Shown here piece after piece: positions 56,246-64,000 of a stretch of DNA of 64,000 nucleotides; positions within the stretch are counted from its first letter, which is position 1; each line of letters opens with the position of its first letter. The stretch spans positions 248,001-312,000 of the forward strand of contig NZ_BBMA01000004.1 in NCBI RefSeq assembly GCF_000971215.1, in the 5' to 3' direction. The notes under the pieces were generated by a model, which saw only the letters and a list, made by a program, of their open reading frames with translations, was not told the DNA's origin and searched no databases. This stretch comes from Demequina silvatica (GTDB lineage: Bacteria > Actinomycetota > Actinomycetes > Actinomycetales > Demequinaceae). The position numbers were made by a program, and so were the translations under genes.

Positions 56246-56284
56246 CCCATGCGTGCCGCGGTGCCGCGCCGCCGGCGGCGGCGT

Positions 56285-56348
56285 CCTGCATGCAGGTGCG
56301 CACCAATGACAGTCCTGCATGCGGGTCGCGGCGACCCGTATGCAGGAC
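56285..56348. repeat. GTCCTGCATGC palindromes with a 17-bp hairpin
   Basis: A perfect 12-bp palindrome CCTGCATGCAGG (56285-56296) is followed by a 17-bp stem (56312-56328 with 56332-56348, one G.T pair, 3-nt loop) whose arms also begin GTCCTGCATGC. A further GTCCTGC is at 56362. The hairpin could terminate the leftward gene at 56404. Confidence 0.6.
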
Positions 56349-56403
56349 CGATGCGAGTCGGGTCCTGCGGTGCTGGCCCGCGCGAGCGTCGGGCGGAACG
56401 GCG

Positions 56404-56739
56404 TCAGCCGTGGTTCTTGCGCTGCTTCTCGTTCCACTCGCGCATGCGCGACGGGTAGCCCGACAGGTTGACGTCGAACGCCGGGATGGAGAACTGCTGC
56501 GCGAGCTTGCGCGCGGTCGCCTCGTCGGGGACGCGACGGCGCGTCCACTCCCCCGTGTCGGCGACGATCACCATGGTGGTCTGCGTGACACGCGTCGGGG
56601 GCTCGACGAAGGCCTCGCAGCCGGTGTGCGCGGACACGAACGCGCGCAGGTGCGCGATGGTCTCGGCCTTCGCGTCGCGGCCGCCCGACTGCGCGGCCGA
56701 ACCCTGCTTGGACCTCGGCTTCCTGGAGAACAGACCCAT
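56404..56739 (-). CDS. Conserved small protein of unknown function between pepA and lpdA
   Basis: 111 residues. A basic, Ser/Gly-rich N-terminus (MGLFSRKPRSKQGSAAQSGG) precedes a compact alpha/beta region (AETIAHLRAFVSAHTGCEAF, VEPPTRVTQTTMVIVADTGE, WTRRRVPDEATARKLAQQFS, IPAFDVNLSGYPSRMREWNE). Predicted cytosolic; no family named. The ATG at 56739 is preferred: TACGCT is 6 nt upstream and conserved-looking sequence begins at MGLFSRK. Divergent from lpdA. Confidence 0.68.
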   Translation of the reverse strand: MGLFSRKPRSKQGSAAQSGGRDAKAETIAHLRAFVSAHTGCEAFVEPPTRVTQTTMVIVADTGEWTRRRVPDEATARKLAQQFSIPAFDVNLSGYPSRMREWNEKQRKNHG

Positions 56740-56745
56740 GGCCCC

Positions 56746-56751
56746 AGCGTA
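56746..56751 (-). promoter_or_regulatory. Leaderless -10 (TACGCT) of the 56404 gene
   Basis: The minus-strand TACGCT ends 6 nt before the ATG at 56739; same hexamer and spacing as idsA. Confidence 0.45.
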
Positions 56752-56852
56752 GTCACCGGGTGGGCTGGTGGCGGGCATGTCGCGCGGTTCGCGCGTCACC
56801 CGCCGCGTGGCAAGATGGGCCGTACAGACATCCCTTACAAGGAGATCCCATA

Positions 56853-58238
56853 GTGTCCGAGTCCACCCCACGCTCGTTTGATGTTCTCATCCTCGGCGGC
56901 GGGTCGGGCGGCTATGCCGCCGCCCTGCGCGCCTCCCAGCTCGGCTTCACGGTCGGACTGGTCGAGGAGGCGAAGGTGGGGGGTACCTGCCTTCACAACG
57001 GCTGCATCCCGACGAAGGCGCTGCTGCACGCCGCCGAGCTCGCCGACAACGCCCGCGAGGGTGAGAAGTACGGCGTCAACACCACGCTCGAGGGCATCGA
57101 CATGCTCAAGGTGAACTCCTACAAGCAGGGCGTGATCGACCGCCTCTACCGCGGCCTCCAGGGCCTGGTGAAGTCCCGCAAGGTGACCGTCATCGAGGGT
57201 CACGGCCGCCTGGTGGGCCCCGACACCATCGAGGTGAACGGCGAGCGCTACACCGGCACGAACATCATCCTGGGCACCGGCTCGTACGCCCGCTCGCTCC
57301 CCGGCCTCGAGATCGGCGGGCGTGTCATCACGTCCGACCAGGCGCTCGGCATGGAGTGGGTCCCGCAGCGTGCGATCGTGCTCGGCGGCGGCGTGATCGG
57401 CGTCGAGTTCGCCTCGGTGTGGAAGTCCTTCGGGGCCGACGTCACCGTGGTCGAGGCGCTCCCGCACCTGGCGCCGAACGAGGACGAGGCGCTCTCCAAG
57501 GGCCTCGAGCGCGCGTTCCGCAAGCGCGGCATCAACTTCAAGGTCGGCGTCCGCTTCCAGGGCGTGACCCAGTCCGACGCGGGCGTCACCGTGACGCTCG
57601 AGGACGGCACCACCCTCGAGGCCGACATCCTCCTGGTGGCCGTGGGCCGCGGCCCGCGCACCGCCGACCTGGGCTACGAGGAGCAGGGCATCCGTGTCGA
57701 CCGCGGATTCGTGCTCACCGACGAGCGCCTCCACACCGGCGTCGCGAACATCTACGCGGTCGGCGACATCGTCCCCGGCCTCCAGCTCGCGCACCGCGGC
57801 TTCCAGCAGGGCATCTTCGTCTCCGAGGAGATCGCGGGCCTGGCCCCGCAGGTCATCGCCGACGTCAACATCCCCAAGGTCACCTACTGCGAGCCCGAGC
57901 TCGCGTCCGTGGGCCTCACGCAGGCGAAGGCCGAGGAGCAGTACGGCGCGGACAAGGTCCAGGCGCTCGAGTACAACCTGGGCGGCAACGGCAAGAGCCA
58001 GATCCTCGGCACCACCGGCTTCGTCAAGCTGGTGCGCGTGGTCGACGGCCCCGTGGTCGGCATCCACATGATCGGCGCCCGCGTGGGCGAGCAGATCGGC
58101 GAGGCGTCGCTCATCGTCAACTGGGAGGCGCACCCCGAGGACGTCGCCCCGCTCATCCACGCGCACCCGACGCAGAACGAGGCGCTCGGCGAGGCGCACC
58201 TCGCGCTCGCCGGCAAGCCCCTGCACGCGCACGACTGA
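56853..58238 (+). CDS. lpdA: Dihydrolipoyl dehydrogenase (E3)
   Basis: 461 residues. FAD site VLILGGGSGGYAAALRASQL; redox disulfide GGTCLHNGCIPTKALLH (two Cys, about 42-47); NAD site AIVLGGGVIGVEFASVWKSF; second FAD motif NIYAVGDIV; C-terminal His-Glu pair HAHPTQNEALGE. It reoxidises dihydrolipoyl groups of 2-oxoacid dehydrogenase E2 such as SucB encoded 27 nt downstream. GTG start at 56853 with AAGGAG 8 nt upstream. First gene of lpdA-sucB-TIGR01777. Confidence 0.94.
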   Translation: MSESTPRSFDVLILGGGSGGYAAALRASQLGFTVGLVEEAKVGGTCLHNGCIPTKALLHAAELADNAREGEKYGVNTTLEGIDMLKVNSYKQGVIDRLYRGLQGLVKSRKVTVIEGHGRLVGPDTIEVNGERYTGTNIILGTGSYARSLPGLEIGGRVITSDQALGMEWVPQRAIVLGGGVIGVEFASVWKSFGADVTVVEALPHLAPNEDEALSKGLERAFRKRGINFKVGVRFQGVTQSDAGVTVTLEDGTTLEADILLVAVGRGPRTADLGYEEQGIRVDRGFVLTDERLHTGVANIYAVGDIVPGLQLAHRGFQQGIFVSEEIAGLAPQVIADVNIPKVTYCEPELASVGLTQAKAEEQYGADKVQALEYNLGGNGKSQILGTTGFVKLVRVVDGPVVGIHMIGARVGEQIGEASLIVNWEAHPEDVAPLIHAHPTQNEALGEAHLALAGKPLHAHD

Positions 58239-58265
58239 TCCGCTTCGACTGAGGAAGAAGAACCC

Positions 58266-59978
58266 ATGAGCAACGACGTCACCCTTCCCGCTCTCGGCGA
58301 GTCCGTCACCGAGGGCACCGTCACCCGCTGGCTGAAGAACGTCGGCGACACCGTCGCCGCCGACGAGCCCCTGCTCGAGGTGTCCACCGACAAGGTCGAC
58401 ACCGAGATCCCCTCGCCCTTCGCGGGCACGCTCCTCGAGATCCTCATCCAGGAGGACGAGGAGGCCGAGGTCGGCGCGGTCCTGGCCCGCATCGGCGAGG
58501 CGGGCGAGGCTCCGGCCGCCGCCCCGGCACCCGAGGCCGCCGCTCCCGCGGAGCCCGCTCCGGCTCCGGTCGAGGCCGCCCCCGAGGCGCCCGCGCCCGC
58601 CGCTCCCGCCGCCGAGGCCCCGGCGCCTGCCGCCGCTCCCGCCGGTGGCGGCCGCGACGTCACCCTCCCCGCGCTGGGCGAGTCGGTGACCGAGGGCACC
58701 GTCACCCGCTGGCTCAAGGCCGTCGGCGACTCGGTGGAGGCGGACGAGCCCCTGCTCGAGGTCTCGACCGACAAGGTCGACACCGAGATCCCGTCGCCGT
58801 TCGCCGGCGTCCTCACCGAGATCCTCGTGGGCGAGGACGAGGAGGCCGAGGTGGGCGCCGTCCTGGCCCGCATCGGCGCGCCCGGTGCCGCCCCCGCGCC
58901 CGCCGCCGCTCCTGCGGCCGAGGCTCCGGCACCCGCGCCGGCCGCCCCCGCGGCCCCGGCCCCGGCTCCCGTCGCCCCGCCCGCTCCCCCGGCGCCCCCG
59001 GCCGCCCCCGCCGCCGCCGCTCCGGTGGCCCCCGCGGCCGCCGCATCGTCCGGCTCGGGCTACGTCACCCCCATCGTGCGCAAGCTCGCCGCCGAGAAGG
59101 GCGTGGACCTGTCCTCGCTCGCCGGCACCGGCGTGGGTGGCCGCATCCGCAAGGAGGACGTCCTCGAGGCCGCGGCGAAGGCTCCCGAGGCCCCCGCCGC
59201 CGCTCCGGCCGCGGCGCCTGCCGCTCCCGCCACGTCGGCCAACCAGGTCGAGGTCTCGGAGCTGCGCGGCCAGACGGTCAAGATGACCCGCATCCGCAAG
59301 ATCACCGCCGACAAGATGATGGAGTCGCTGCACGGCATGGCGCAGCTCACCTCCGTGGTCGAGGTCGACTGCACCAAGATCTTCGCGCTGCGCGCCAAGA
59401 ACAAGTCCGCGTTCTCAGCGAAGCACGGCGTGAACCTCACGTTCCTGCCGTTCTTCACCCGCGCCACGGCGATCGCGCTGCAGGAGCACGCGTTCCTCAA
59501 CGCGTCGGTCGAGGACGGCAGCATCGTCTACCACCCGTCGGTCAACCTGTCGCTCGCGGTGGACACCCCCAAGGGCCTCATGCTCCCGACGCTCAAGGAC
59601 GCGGACTCGAAGACGATCGTCGACCACGCCAAGGGCATCGTCGACCTCGCCACCAAGGCGCGCGAGGGCGGCCTGTCCTCCGACGAGATCTCGGGTGGCA
59701 CCTTCTCGGTGACCAACACGGGCTCGGGCGGCACGCTGTTCGACACCCCGATCGTCCCCGCGCCCCAGGTGGGCATCCTCGCGACCTGCGCGATCATCAA
59801 GAAGCCGGTCGTGGTCAAGGGCCCCGACGGCGAGGATGTCATCTCCGTCCGCCCGATGTGCTACCTCCCGCTCAGCTACGACCACCGGATCGTGGACGGC
59901 GCGGACGCGGCCCGCTTCCTGCAGACCGTGAAGCGGATCATCGAGGCCGGCGAGTTCGAGTCCGAGCTCGGCCTGTAA
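58266..59978 (+). CDS. sucB: 2-oxoacid dehydrogenase E2 (dihydrolipoamide acyltransferase, SucB/DlaT-type)
   Basis: 570 residues. Two lipoyl domains (about 1-76 and 136-211), each with the lipoylated Lys in EVSTDKVDTEIPSPFAG, joined by Ala/Pro/Glu-rich flexible linkers. A peripheral subunit-binding domain lies at about 265-300 (TPIVRKLAAEKGVDLSSLAG), and the catalytic domain runs from about 340 to 570 with the His-Asp motif in LSYDHRIVDGADAARFL. In actinobacteria this E2 usually serves pyruvate dehydrogenase and may serve 2-oxoglutarate oxidation through OdhA/Kgd, so SucB versus AceF cannot be decided here. The two lipoyl domains are near-identical, a possible recent duplication. Confidence 0.92.
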   Translation: MSNDVTLPALGESVTEGTVTRWLKNVGDTVAADEPLLEVSTDKVDTEIPSPFAGTLLEILIQEDEEAEVGAVLARIGEAGEAPAAAPAPEAAAPAEPAPAPVEAAPEAPAPAAPAAEAPAPAAAPAGGGRDVTLPALGESVTEGTVTRWLKAVGDSVEADEPLLEVSTDKVDTEIPSPFAGVLTEILVGEDEEAEVGAVLARIGAPGAAPAPAAAPAAEAPAPAPAAPAAPAPAPVAPPAPPAPPAAPAAAAPVAPAAAASSGSGYVTPIVRKLAAEKGVDLSSLAGTGVGGRIRKEDVLEAAAKAPEAPAAAPAAAPAAPATSANQVEVSELRGQTVKMTRIRKITADKMMESLHGMAQLTSVVEVDCTKIFALRAKNKSAFSAKHGVNLTFLPFFTRATAIALQEHAFLNASVEDGSIVYHPSVNLSLAVDTPKGLMLPTLKDADSKTIVDHAKGIVDLATKAREGGLSSDEISGGTFSVTNTGSGGTLFDTPIVPAPQVGILATCAIIKKPVVVKGPDGEDVISVRPMCYLPLSYDHRIVDGADAARFLQTVKRIIEAGEFESELGL

Positions 59979-59997
59979 CGGACCGGGACAGCTGACG

Positions 59998-60900
59998 ATG
60001 CGCGTCGTGATCGCAGGCTCCTCGGGGCTGATCGGCACGGCGCTCAAGAAGGACCTGCACGAGGGCGGCCACGACGTGGTCGCCCTCGTGCGGCGTTCAC
60101 CCGCAGGACCCCACGAGTCCCGCTGGGACCCCGCCGCCGGCACGATCGACGCGGACGTGATCCGCTCGGCCGACGTGGTGGTCAACCTCGCCGGCGCCTC
60201 GATCGGCGCCAAGCGCCTCACCGACTCCTACGCCGCCGAGGTGCGCCGATCCCGCGTGGATTCGACCCGCACCATCGTGCGGGCGATCCTCGGGGACGAT
60301 GCGGGGGCCGGGTTCTCCGGCATGCTCCTCCAGGGCTCCGCGATGGGCTTCTACGGCGACCGCGCCGAGGAGCGGCTCGACGAGTCCTCGGGTCCCGGCC
60401 GCACGCTCCTCTCGGGGATCGTGCGCGACTGGGAGGCGGAGGCGCAGCCCGCGCGCGACGCCGGCGTGCGCGTAGTGACCGCCCGCACCGGGCTGGTACT
60501 CGCCTCGCACGGCGGCTTCGCCGAACGCCTGCTCCCGCTCACGTCGCGCGGGCTGCTCGGCGCGCTCGGACGTCCCGACACGTGGCACTCGTGGATCACC
60601 CTCGAGGACCACATCCGCGCGCTGCGCTTCCTCATCGACTCCGATCACCACGGCGTCGCGCTGTGCATCTCCCCCCACCCCACGCGCGACGCGGCCCTCA
60701 TGCGCGCCTTCTCCGAGGCCGCGGGCAAACGCCCGGGCTTCCGGGTCCCCAAGACCGTCCTCGACATCGCGGTCGGACGCGCGATCGAGGACCTGCTCAC
60801 GTCGCAGCACGGCTCCCCGACCGTGCTGACGCGCCTGGGCTTCGCGTGGCGCCACCCGACCGTCGAGGACGCTACGCGCTGGGTCATGGCGGCACGCTGA
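59998..60900 (+). CDS. TIGR01777-family SDR (epimerase-like) protein
   Basis: 300 residues. The NAD(P)-binding glycine motif GSSGLIGTALKKDL sits at the N-terminus. DVVVNLAGASIGAKRLTDSY, LLQGSAMGFYGDR, RTGLVLASHGGF and WHSWITLEDHIRALRFLI are the standard TIGR01777 blocks, and the C-terminal DUF1731-like part has GFRVPKTVLDIAVGRAI. Function unknown in most bacteria. It follows sucB by 19 nt, as in mycobacteria where the homologue (Rv2216) follows dlaT. Its last 17 bp overlap the 3' end of the opposing pseudokinase gene. Confidence 0.88.
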   Translation: MRVVIAGSSGLIGTALKKDLHEGGHDVVALVRRSPAGPHESRWDPAAGTIDADVIRSADVVVNLAGASIGAKRLTDSYAAEVRRSRVDSTRTIVRAILGDDAGAGFSGMLLQGSAMGFYGDRAEERLDESSGPGRTLLSGIVRDWEAEAQPARDAGVRVVTARTGLVLASHGGFAERLLPLTSRGLLGALGRPDTWHSWITLEDHIRALRFLIDSDHHGVALCISPHPTRDAALMRAFSEAAGKRPGFRVPKTVLDIAVGRAIEDLLTSQHGSPTVLTRLGFAWRHPTVEDATRWVMAAR

Positions 60901-62122
60901 CCCGCTCGACGCGCCACCGCTCGCCCGACCAGACGAGCGCCAGCCGCGCCACCTGACGCTGCTCCGGCACCTCGGTCCGCTCGCGCCCGTCCACGAGCGT
61001 GTGCGCCGCGAGCGTGTACGCGACCTCCACGGTGATGCTCGTGCCGTCCCCGCGGACCACGGTCGCGTCGCCCACCTCCACCGCCAGGCCCCGCACCTCC
61101 ACCTCCCCGAACTGCCGCGCCTCGCGCGCCGCCGTCGCCCACGCCCGCGACCCCGGGACGGTGAGCTCCACCAACGCGTCCCCGTCGCCCGCCGCGATGG
61201 CCTCGATCCGCTCGCGCGTGAGCTCGCGCGCCGCCTCCGCAGGCGGAGGAAGGGACGATGCGGCGGTCGCCTTCGCGCGGTCCGCGGCACCCGTGCGCGC
61301 CTCGCCCGCGCCTGCCACTCCCACGCCGACCACCGGGGCGACCGCGACCGGCACGGGCCCCCAGAGCATCCATCCGGCGGTGAGCGCGCCCGCGGCGGCA
61401 ACCGCCACGAGCCGCGACGGATGACGCCGCAGCCGCCAGTGCCACGCGCGCGGATCGCGCTCGGTGCGGACGGAGCGCGCCGCGGGCTGCGGAGGCGGAT
61501 CCGCGAGCTCGAGCCGCCACCTCGCGGGCGTCGCGCACCCCACGATCCCGCGCGCCACCGCCCTGGCCGACGGCCGGGCGTCTGGATCGGGATCGAGCAG
61601 CGGCGCCATCCACGCCTCCGCCTCCGTGCGGAACGCGGGCGAGGCCGCGGCGAGCGCGACCGCGCCCAGCGCGTGGACGTCGCCCGCCGCGGTGGGCGGC
61701 CCGCCCGCGGCGCGCTCGGGCGCCGCGAAGCCCGGGGTACCGCGCTCGCCGCCGAGCGCGGGTCCCACGAGATCCACGAGCACGGGCCGCACCCCCACGA
61801 GGACGTTGGACGGCGACACGTCGCCGTGCGCGAGCCCGTGGGAGTGCAGCGCGTCCAGCGCCTCCGCGACGCCCGCGACCAGCCACACCCACTCGCCCAC
61901 GCTCGCGGCCCGGCCGGCGGTGGCGAGCGGCGCCCCGGCGACGCGAGGCGACAAGGCCACCACCGCATCGTCCTCCCGCACCACGTCGAGCGGCGCGCAG
62001 ACCCCCGGGTGCTCGACCACGCTCAGGGCGGCGACGCGGGCGCGCGCGAGCCGCTCGGCCGCGTCGCCGCGACCGACGGTCCGCGAGACCCGGTCGAGAC
62101 GGAGGGGGGTGATGTGCCGCAC
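60884..62122 (-). CDS. Membrane-anchored protein-kinase-like protein (probable pseudokinase)
   Basis: 412 residues. Residues about 40-200 resemble the kinase C-lobe: ALDALHSHGLAHGDVSPSNVLVG matches HRDxKxxN with Asp and Asn kept but Arg and Lys lost; LVDLVGPAL is at the DFG position; GTPGFAAPERA matches the APE segment. The N-lobe is short, with no glycine loop and no lysine at all in the first 200 residues, so ATP hydrolysis is unlikely. A membrane helix (about 236-256, LVAVAAAGALTAGWMLWGPV) separates it from an extracytoplasmic domain (about 290-412) with an NTF2/SnoaL-like look (RERIEAIAAGDGDALVELTV). GTG start; GACGGT lies 6 nt upstream. Confidence 0.68.
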   Translation of the reverse strand: MRHITPLRLDRVSRTVGRGDAAERLARARVAALSVVEHPGVCAPLDVVREDDAVVALSPRVAGAPLATAGRAASVGEWVWLVAGVAEALDALHSHGLAHGDVSPSNVLVGVRPVLVDLVGPALGGERGTPGFAAPERAAGGPPTAAGDVHALGAVALAAASPAFRTEAEAWMAPLLDPDPDARPSARAVARGIVGCATPARWRLELADPPPQPAARSVRTERDPRAWHWRLRRHPSRLVAVAAAGALTAGWMLWGPVPVAVAPVVGVGVAGAGEARTGAADRAKATAASSLPPPAEAARELTRERIEAIAAGDGDALVELTVPGSRAWATAAREARQFGEVEVRGLAVEVGDATVVRGDGTSITVEVAYTLAAHTLVDGRERTEVPEQRQVARLALVWSGERWRVERVSVPP

Positions 62123-62176
62123 CCCTCCACCGTCACATCAGCGACGGCGGAGCGGTGCGTTCTCCACAGGGCGGAT

Positions 62177-64000
62177 TCAGTCGCCGATGCGACGCGCCGG
62201 CCACCACGCGCGGCGGCCGATGTCCGCGATGAGCCCCGGCACCAGCAGCGACCGCACCACGAACGTGTCGATGAGCACGCCCGCCGCCACGATGAACGCG
62301 ATCTGCGCGAGGAAGATCAGCGGGATCACGCCCAGCGCAGCGAACGTGGCCGCGAGCACGATGCCCGCGGACGTGATCACGCCGCCCGTCACCGCCAGCG
62401 CCCTCCGGATGCCCTCCCGCGCGCCGTGCTGCAGCGACTCCTCCCGCGCGCGCGACATGAGGAAGATCGAGTAGTCGACGCCGAGCGCCACCAGGAACAC
62501 GAACCCGAGCAGCGGCACGGACGGGTCCGTGCCGGGGAAGTCGAGCACGTGGTTGAACACGATCGCCGCGAGGCCCATGGTCGCCGCGAAGCTCAGCACG
62601 TTCGCGAGGATGATGAGCACCGGCGCCAGGATCGAGCGCAGCAGCAGCATGAGGACCACCAGGATCACCGCGAGGATGGTCGGCAGGATGATCTTCAGAT
62701 CGCGCTCGCTGGTGAGACGGGTGTCGAGGGACTCGGCGGCCTGGCCGCCCACCAGTGCCTCGGCGTCGACCGCGTGCGCCTCGGTGCGGACGTCGGCGAC
62801 GATGTCGAGCGCCTCGGCGGAGGACGCCGAGACCTGCGTGATGGCGTTGATCTCGACCAGGCCGTCGACCACGATCGGGTCCTCGGGCACGGCCCCCGCC
62901 GGGGCGCCGGCCGCGACCGCGGGCGTGAGCAGGTACGCCTGGGTGACGCCCTCGACGTCCTCGACCGCCGCGAGCACGTCCTGCGCCGAGCCCTCCGCGG
63001 TGATGATGCGGATGGGCGACGTGGCCCCCGCCTCGAAGTGCTGCTCGAGGAACTCGAAGCCGGTGACGGACTCGGTCTCGGCGGTGAAGATGTCCCGCTC
63101 GCCGAGGCCGCCCGACTTGAAGGTGGGCACGAACGCGGCGAGGATCGCGAGGCCCAGCGCGGCGGCCGCCCAGACCGCGCGCGGTCGGGAGTCGACGAAC
63201 CGGGACACGCGGCCCCACACGCCGGCGCGCGCCTCGACGGCCTCGATGGTCTCCTCGGACTCGTGGGCGTCGTCTCCGCGATAGCGCGGCATCGCGGGCC
63301 AGAACACGCCGCGGGCGTGCTTGCCGCCGATGAGGAGCAGCGCGGGCAGCAGCGTGAGCGCCGCGAGGAAGGACGCCGCGATGCCGATCGCGCCGGCGGG
63401 GCCGAGCGCGGCGTTCGACTTGAGGTCGCTCAGCAGCAGCACCAGCAGTCCCAGGATCACGGTGCCGGCCGAGGCGGCGATGGGTTCGAGCGAGCGCTTC
63501 CAGGCGTGACCCAGGGCCGCGTAGGGCGACTCGATCCGCAGCAGCTCCTCGCGGTAGCGGGCGACCAGCAGCAGCGAGTAGTCGGTGGTCGCGCCGACCA
63601 CCAGGATGAACATGATGCCCTGGCTCTGGCCGTTGAGCGTGATGACGTCGGCGTTGGCGAGGGCGTAGACCGCGATGATCGCGCCCGTGAGGGCGAGCAT
63701 GGAGGTCGCGAGGACCAGGAACGGCAGCACGGGGCTGCGGTAGACGATGAGCAGGATGATCAGCACCACACCCAGCGCGACGAGCAGCAGGATGCCGTCG
63801 ATGCCGCCGAACGCCTCGACCAGGTCTGCGACGAGGCCGGCGGGCCCTGTGACGTAGCCGGTCAGCCCGGTGTCGGCCTCCGACCACGCGGTGCGGAGCG
63901 TGTCGACGTAGAGCTGGCCCACGGACTCCTCGCCCGCCATCTCGTCGAAGACCTCGGCGTCGACCGCGAAGGACACCAGGATGGCCTCCCCGTCCTCGGA
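62177..64000 (-). CDS. MMPL/RND-family exporter, 5' end outside the window
   Basis: 607 or more residues; the frame is open to the window edge (SEDGEAILVSF...), so the true start is beyond it. Two sets of membrane helices typical of MMPL transporters: LLLVALGVVLIILLIVYRSP, LVVGATTDYSLLLVARYREE (the Asp-Tyr motif for proton coupling), and in the second half LGFVFLVALGVDYSIFLMSR, then GGVITSAGIVLAATFAALGV. An extracytoplasmic domain lies between (about 265-420 of the visible part). It exports lipids or drugs using the proton gradient; the substrate is not deducible. It ends shortly before the promoter of the pseudokinase gene. Confidence 0.85.
   Translation of the reverse strand, partial: SEDGEAILVSFAVDAEVFDEMAGEESVGQLYVDTLRTAWSEADTGLTGYVTGPAGLVADLVEAFGGIDGILLLVALGVVLIILLIVYRSPVLPFLVLATSMLALTGAIIAVYALANADVITLNGQSQGIMFILVVGATTDYSLLLVARYREELLRIESPYAALGHAWKRSLEPIAASAGTVILGLLVLLLSDLKSNAALGPAGAIGIAASFLAALTLLPALLLIGGKHARGVFWPAMPRYRGDDAHESEETIEAVEARAGVWGRVSRFVDSRPRAVWAAAALGLAILAAFVPTFKSGGLGERDIFTAETESVTGFEFLEQHFEAGATSPIRIITAEGSAQDVLAAVEDVEGVTQAYLLTPAVAAGAPAGAVPEDPIVVDGLVEINAITQVSASSAEALDIVADVRTEAHAVDAEALVGGQAAESLDTRLTSERDLKIILPTILAVILVVLMLLLRSILAPVLIILANVLSFAATMGLAAIVFNHVLDFPGTDPSVPLLGFVFLVALGVDYSIFLMSRAREESLQHGAREGIRRALAVTGGVITSAGIVLAATFAALGVIPLIFLAQIAFIVAAGVLIDTFVVRSLLVPGLIADIGRRAWWPARRIGD

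Noticed and set aside
58510-59260. Ala/Pro-rich low-complexity DNA in sucB as a separate repeat element
   Set aside because: It encodes the flexible linkers expected between lipoyl, subunit-binding and catalytic domains of E2 proteins.
63974-63976. GTG as the start of the MMPL exporter gene
   Set aside because: The frame continues upstream to the window edge with typical MMPL sequence (SEDGEAILVSF), so this is an internal Val codon.

Overview
The window is a very G+C-rich, gene-dense piece of an actinobacterial chromosome. SepH, a LysM/transglycosylase, a PASTA kinase, the QcrCAB-CtaE branch with a dihaem cytochrome c, a class II DAHP synthase and DUF3043, DUF4192, DUF5998 and Rv2175c-type proteins all point to Actinomycetota. 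A member of the Micrococcales (Cellulomonas/Demequina-like) is my best guess, but that is inference. Gene order from about 16.7 to 60.9 kb recalls the Mycobacterium tuberculosis Rv2173-Rv2216 region: idsA, Rv2175c, pknL, aroG, plsC, fadD15, exonuclease/UvrC, trpD, ctaE-qcrCAB, ctaC, HesB, glycerate kinase, pepB, dlaT, TIGR01777. I see no mobile element, CRISPR array, rRNA or tRNA.

Layout. 0-11 kb: sepH, a phosphodiesterase/DUF5998 pair, topoisomerase IV (parC and parE on opposite strands), a thrE-led operon with two unrecognised genes, and a small membrane gene coupled to parE. 11-15.5 kb: TspO-like protein, GNAT acetyltransferase, a 4-TM protein, an alanine/sodium symporter and the primary sigma factor. 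15.6-29.9 kb: DUF4192, polyprenyl synthase, Rv2175c-like regulator, LysM transglycosylase, PASTA kinase, the PPi-phosphofructokinase/DAHP synthase operon, ROK kinase/plsC, acyl-CoA ligase and a FAD oxidoreductase. 30-44.9 kb: exonuclease/UvrC fusion, trpD, a receiver-like protein, ctaE-qcrC-qcrA-qcrB, superoxide dismutase, an ion channel, a UvrA paralogue and ctaC-ctaD-ctaF. 44.9-64 kb: a desulfurase-like gene with tusA, erpA, a glycerate-kinase-like gene, nadA, DUF3043, aldo/keto reductase, phosphoribosyltransferase, a LysR/TDT transporter pair, pyrD/pepA, lpdA-sucB-TIGR01777, a membrane pseudokinase and a truncated MMPL exporter.

How the genes work together: the bc1 complex and the aa3 oxidase form one respiratory chain, with MnSOD beside it. 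LpdA and SucB are shared subunits of 2-oxoacid dehydrogenases. SigA, topoisomerase IV, SepH and the PASTA kinase serve transcription, chromosome handling and cell division or wall growth.

Two genome-level signals are not explained by the genes. First, a non-palindromic 10-mer, GGACGATGCG, occurs 27 times exactly (14 plus, 13 minus). This is about a hundred times more than composition predicts. It lies both between genes and inside them, in more than one reading frame. Second, more than twenty genes without a convincing ribosome binding site have an nAnnnT hexamer (thirteen of them TAnnnT) exactly 6 or 7 nt before the start codon. That is the geometry of leaderless transcripts, and it was used here to choose several start codons.
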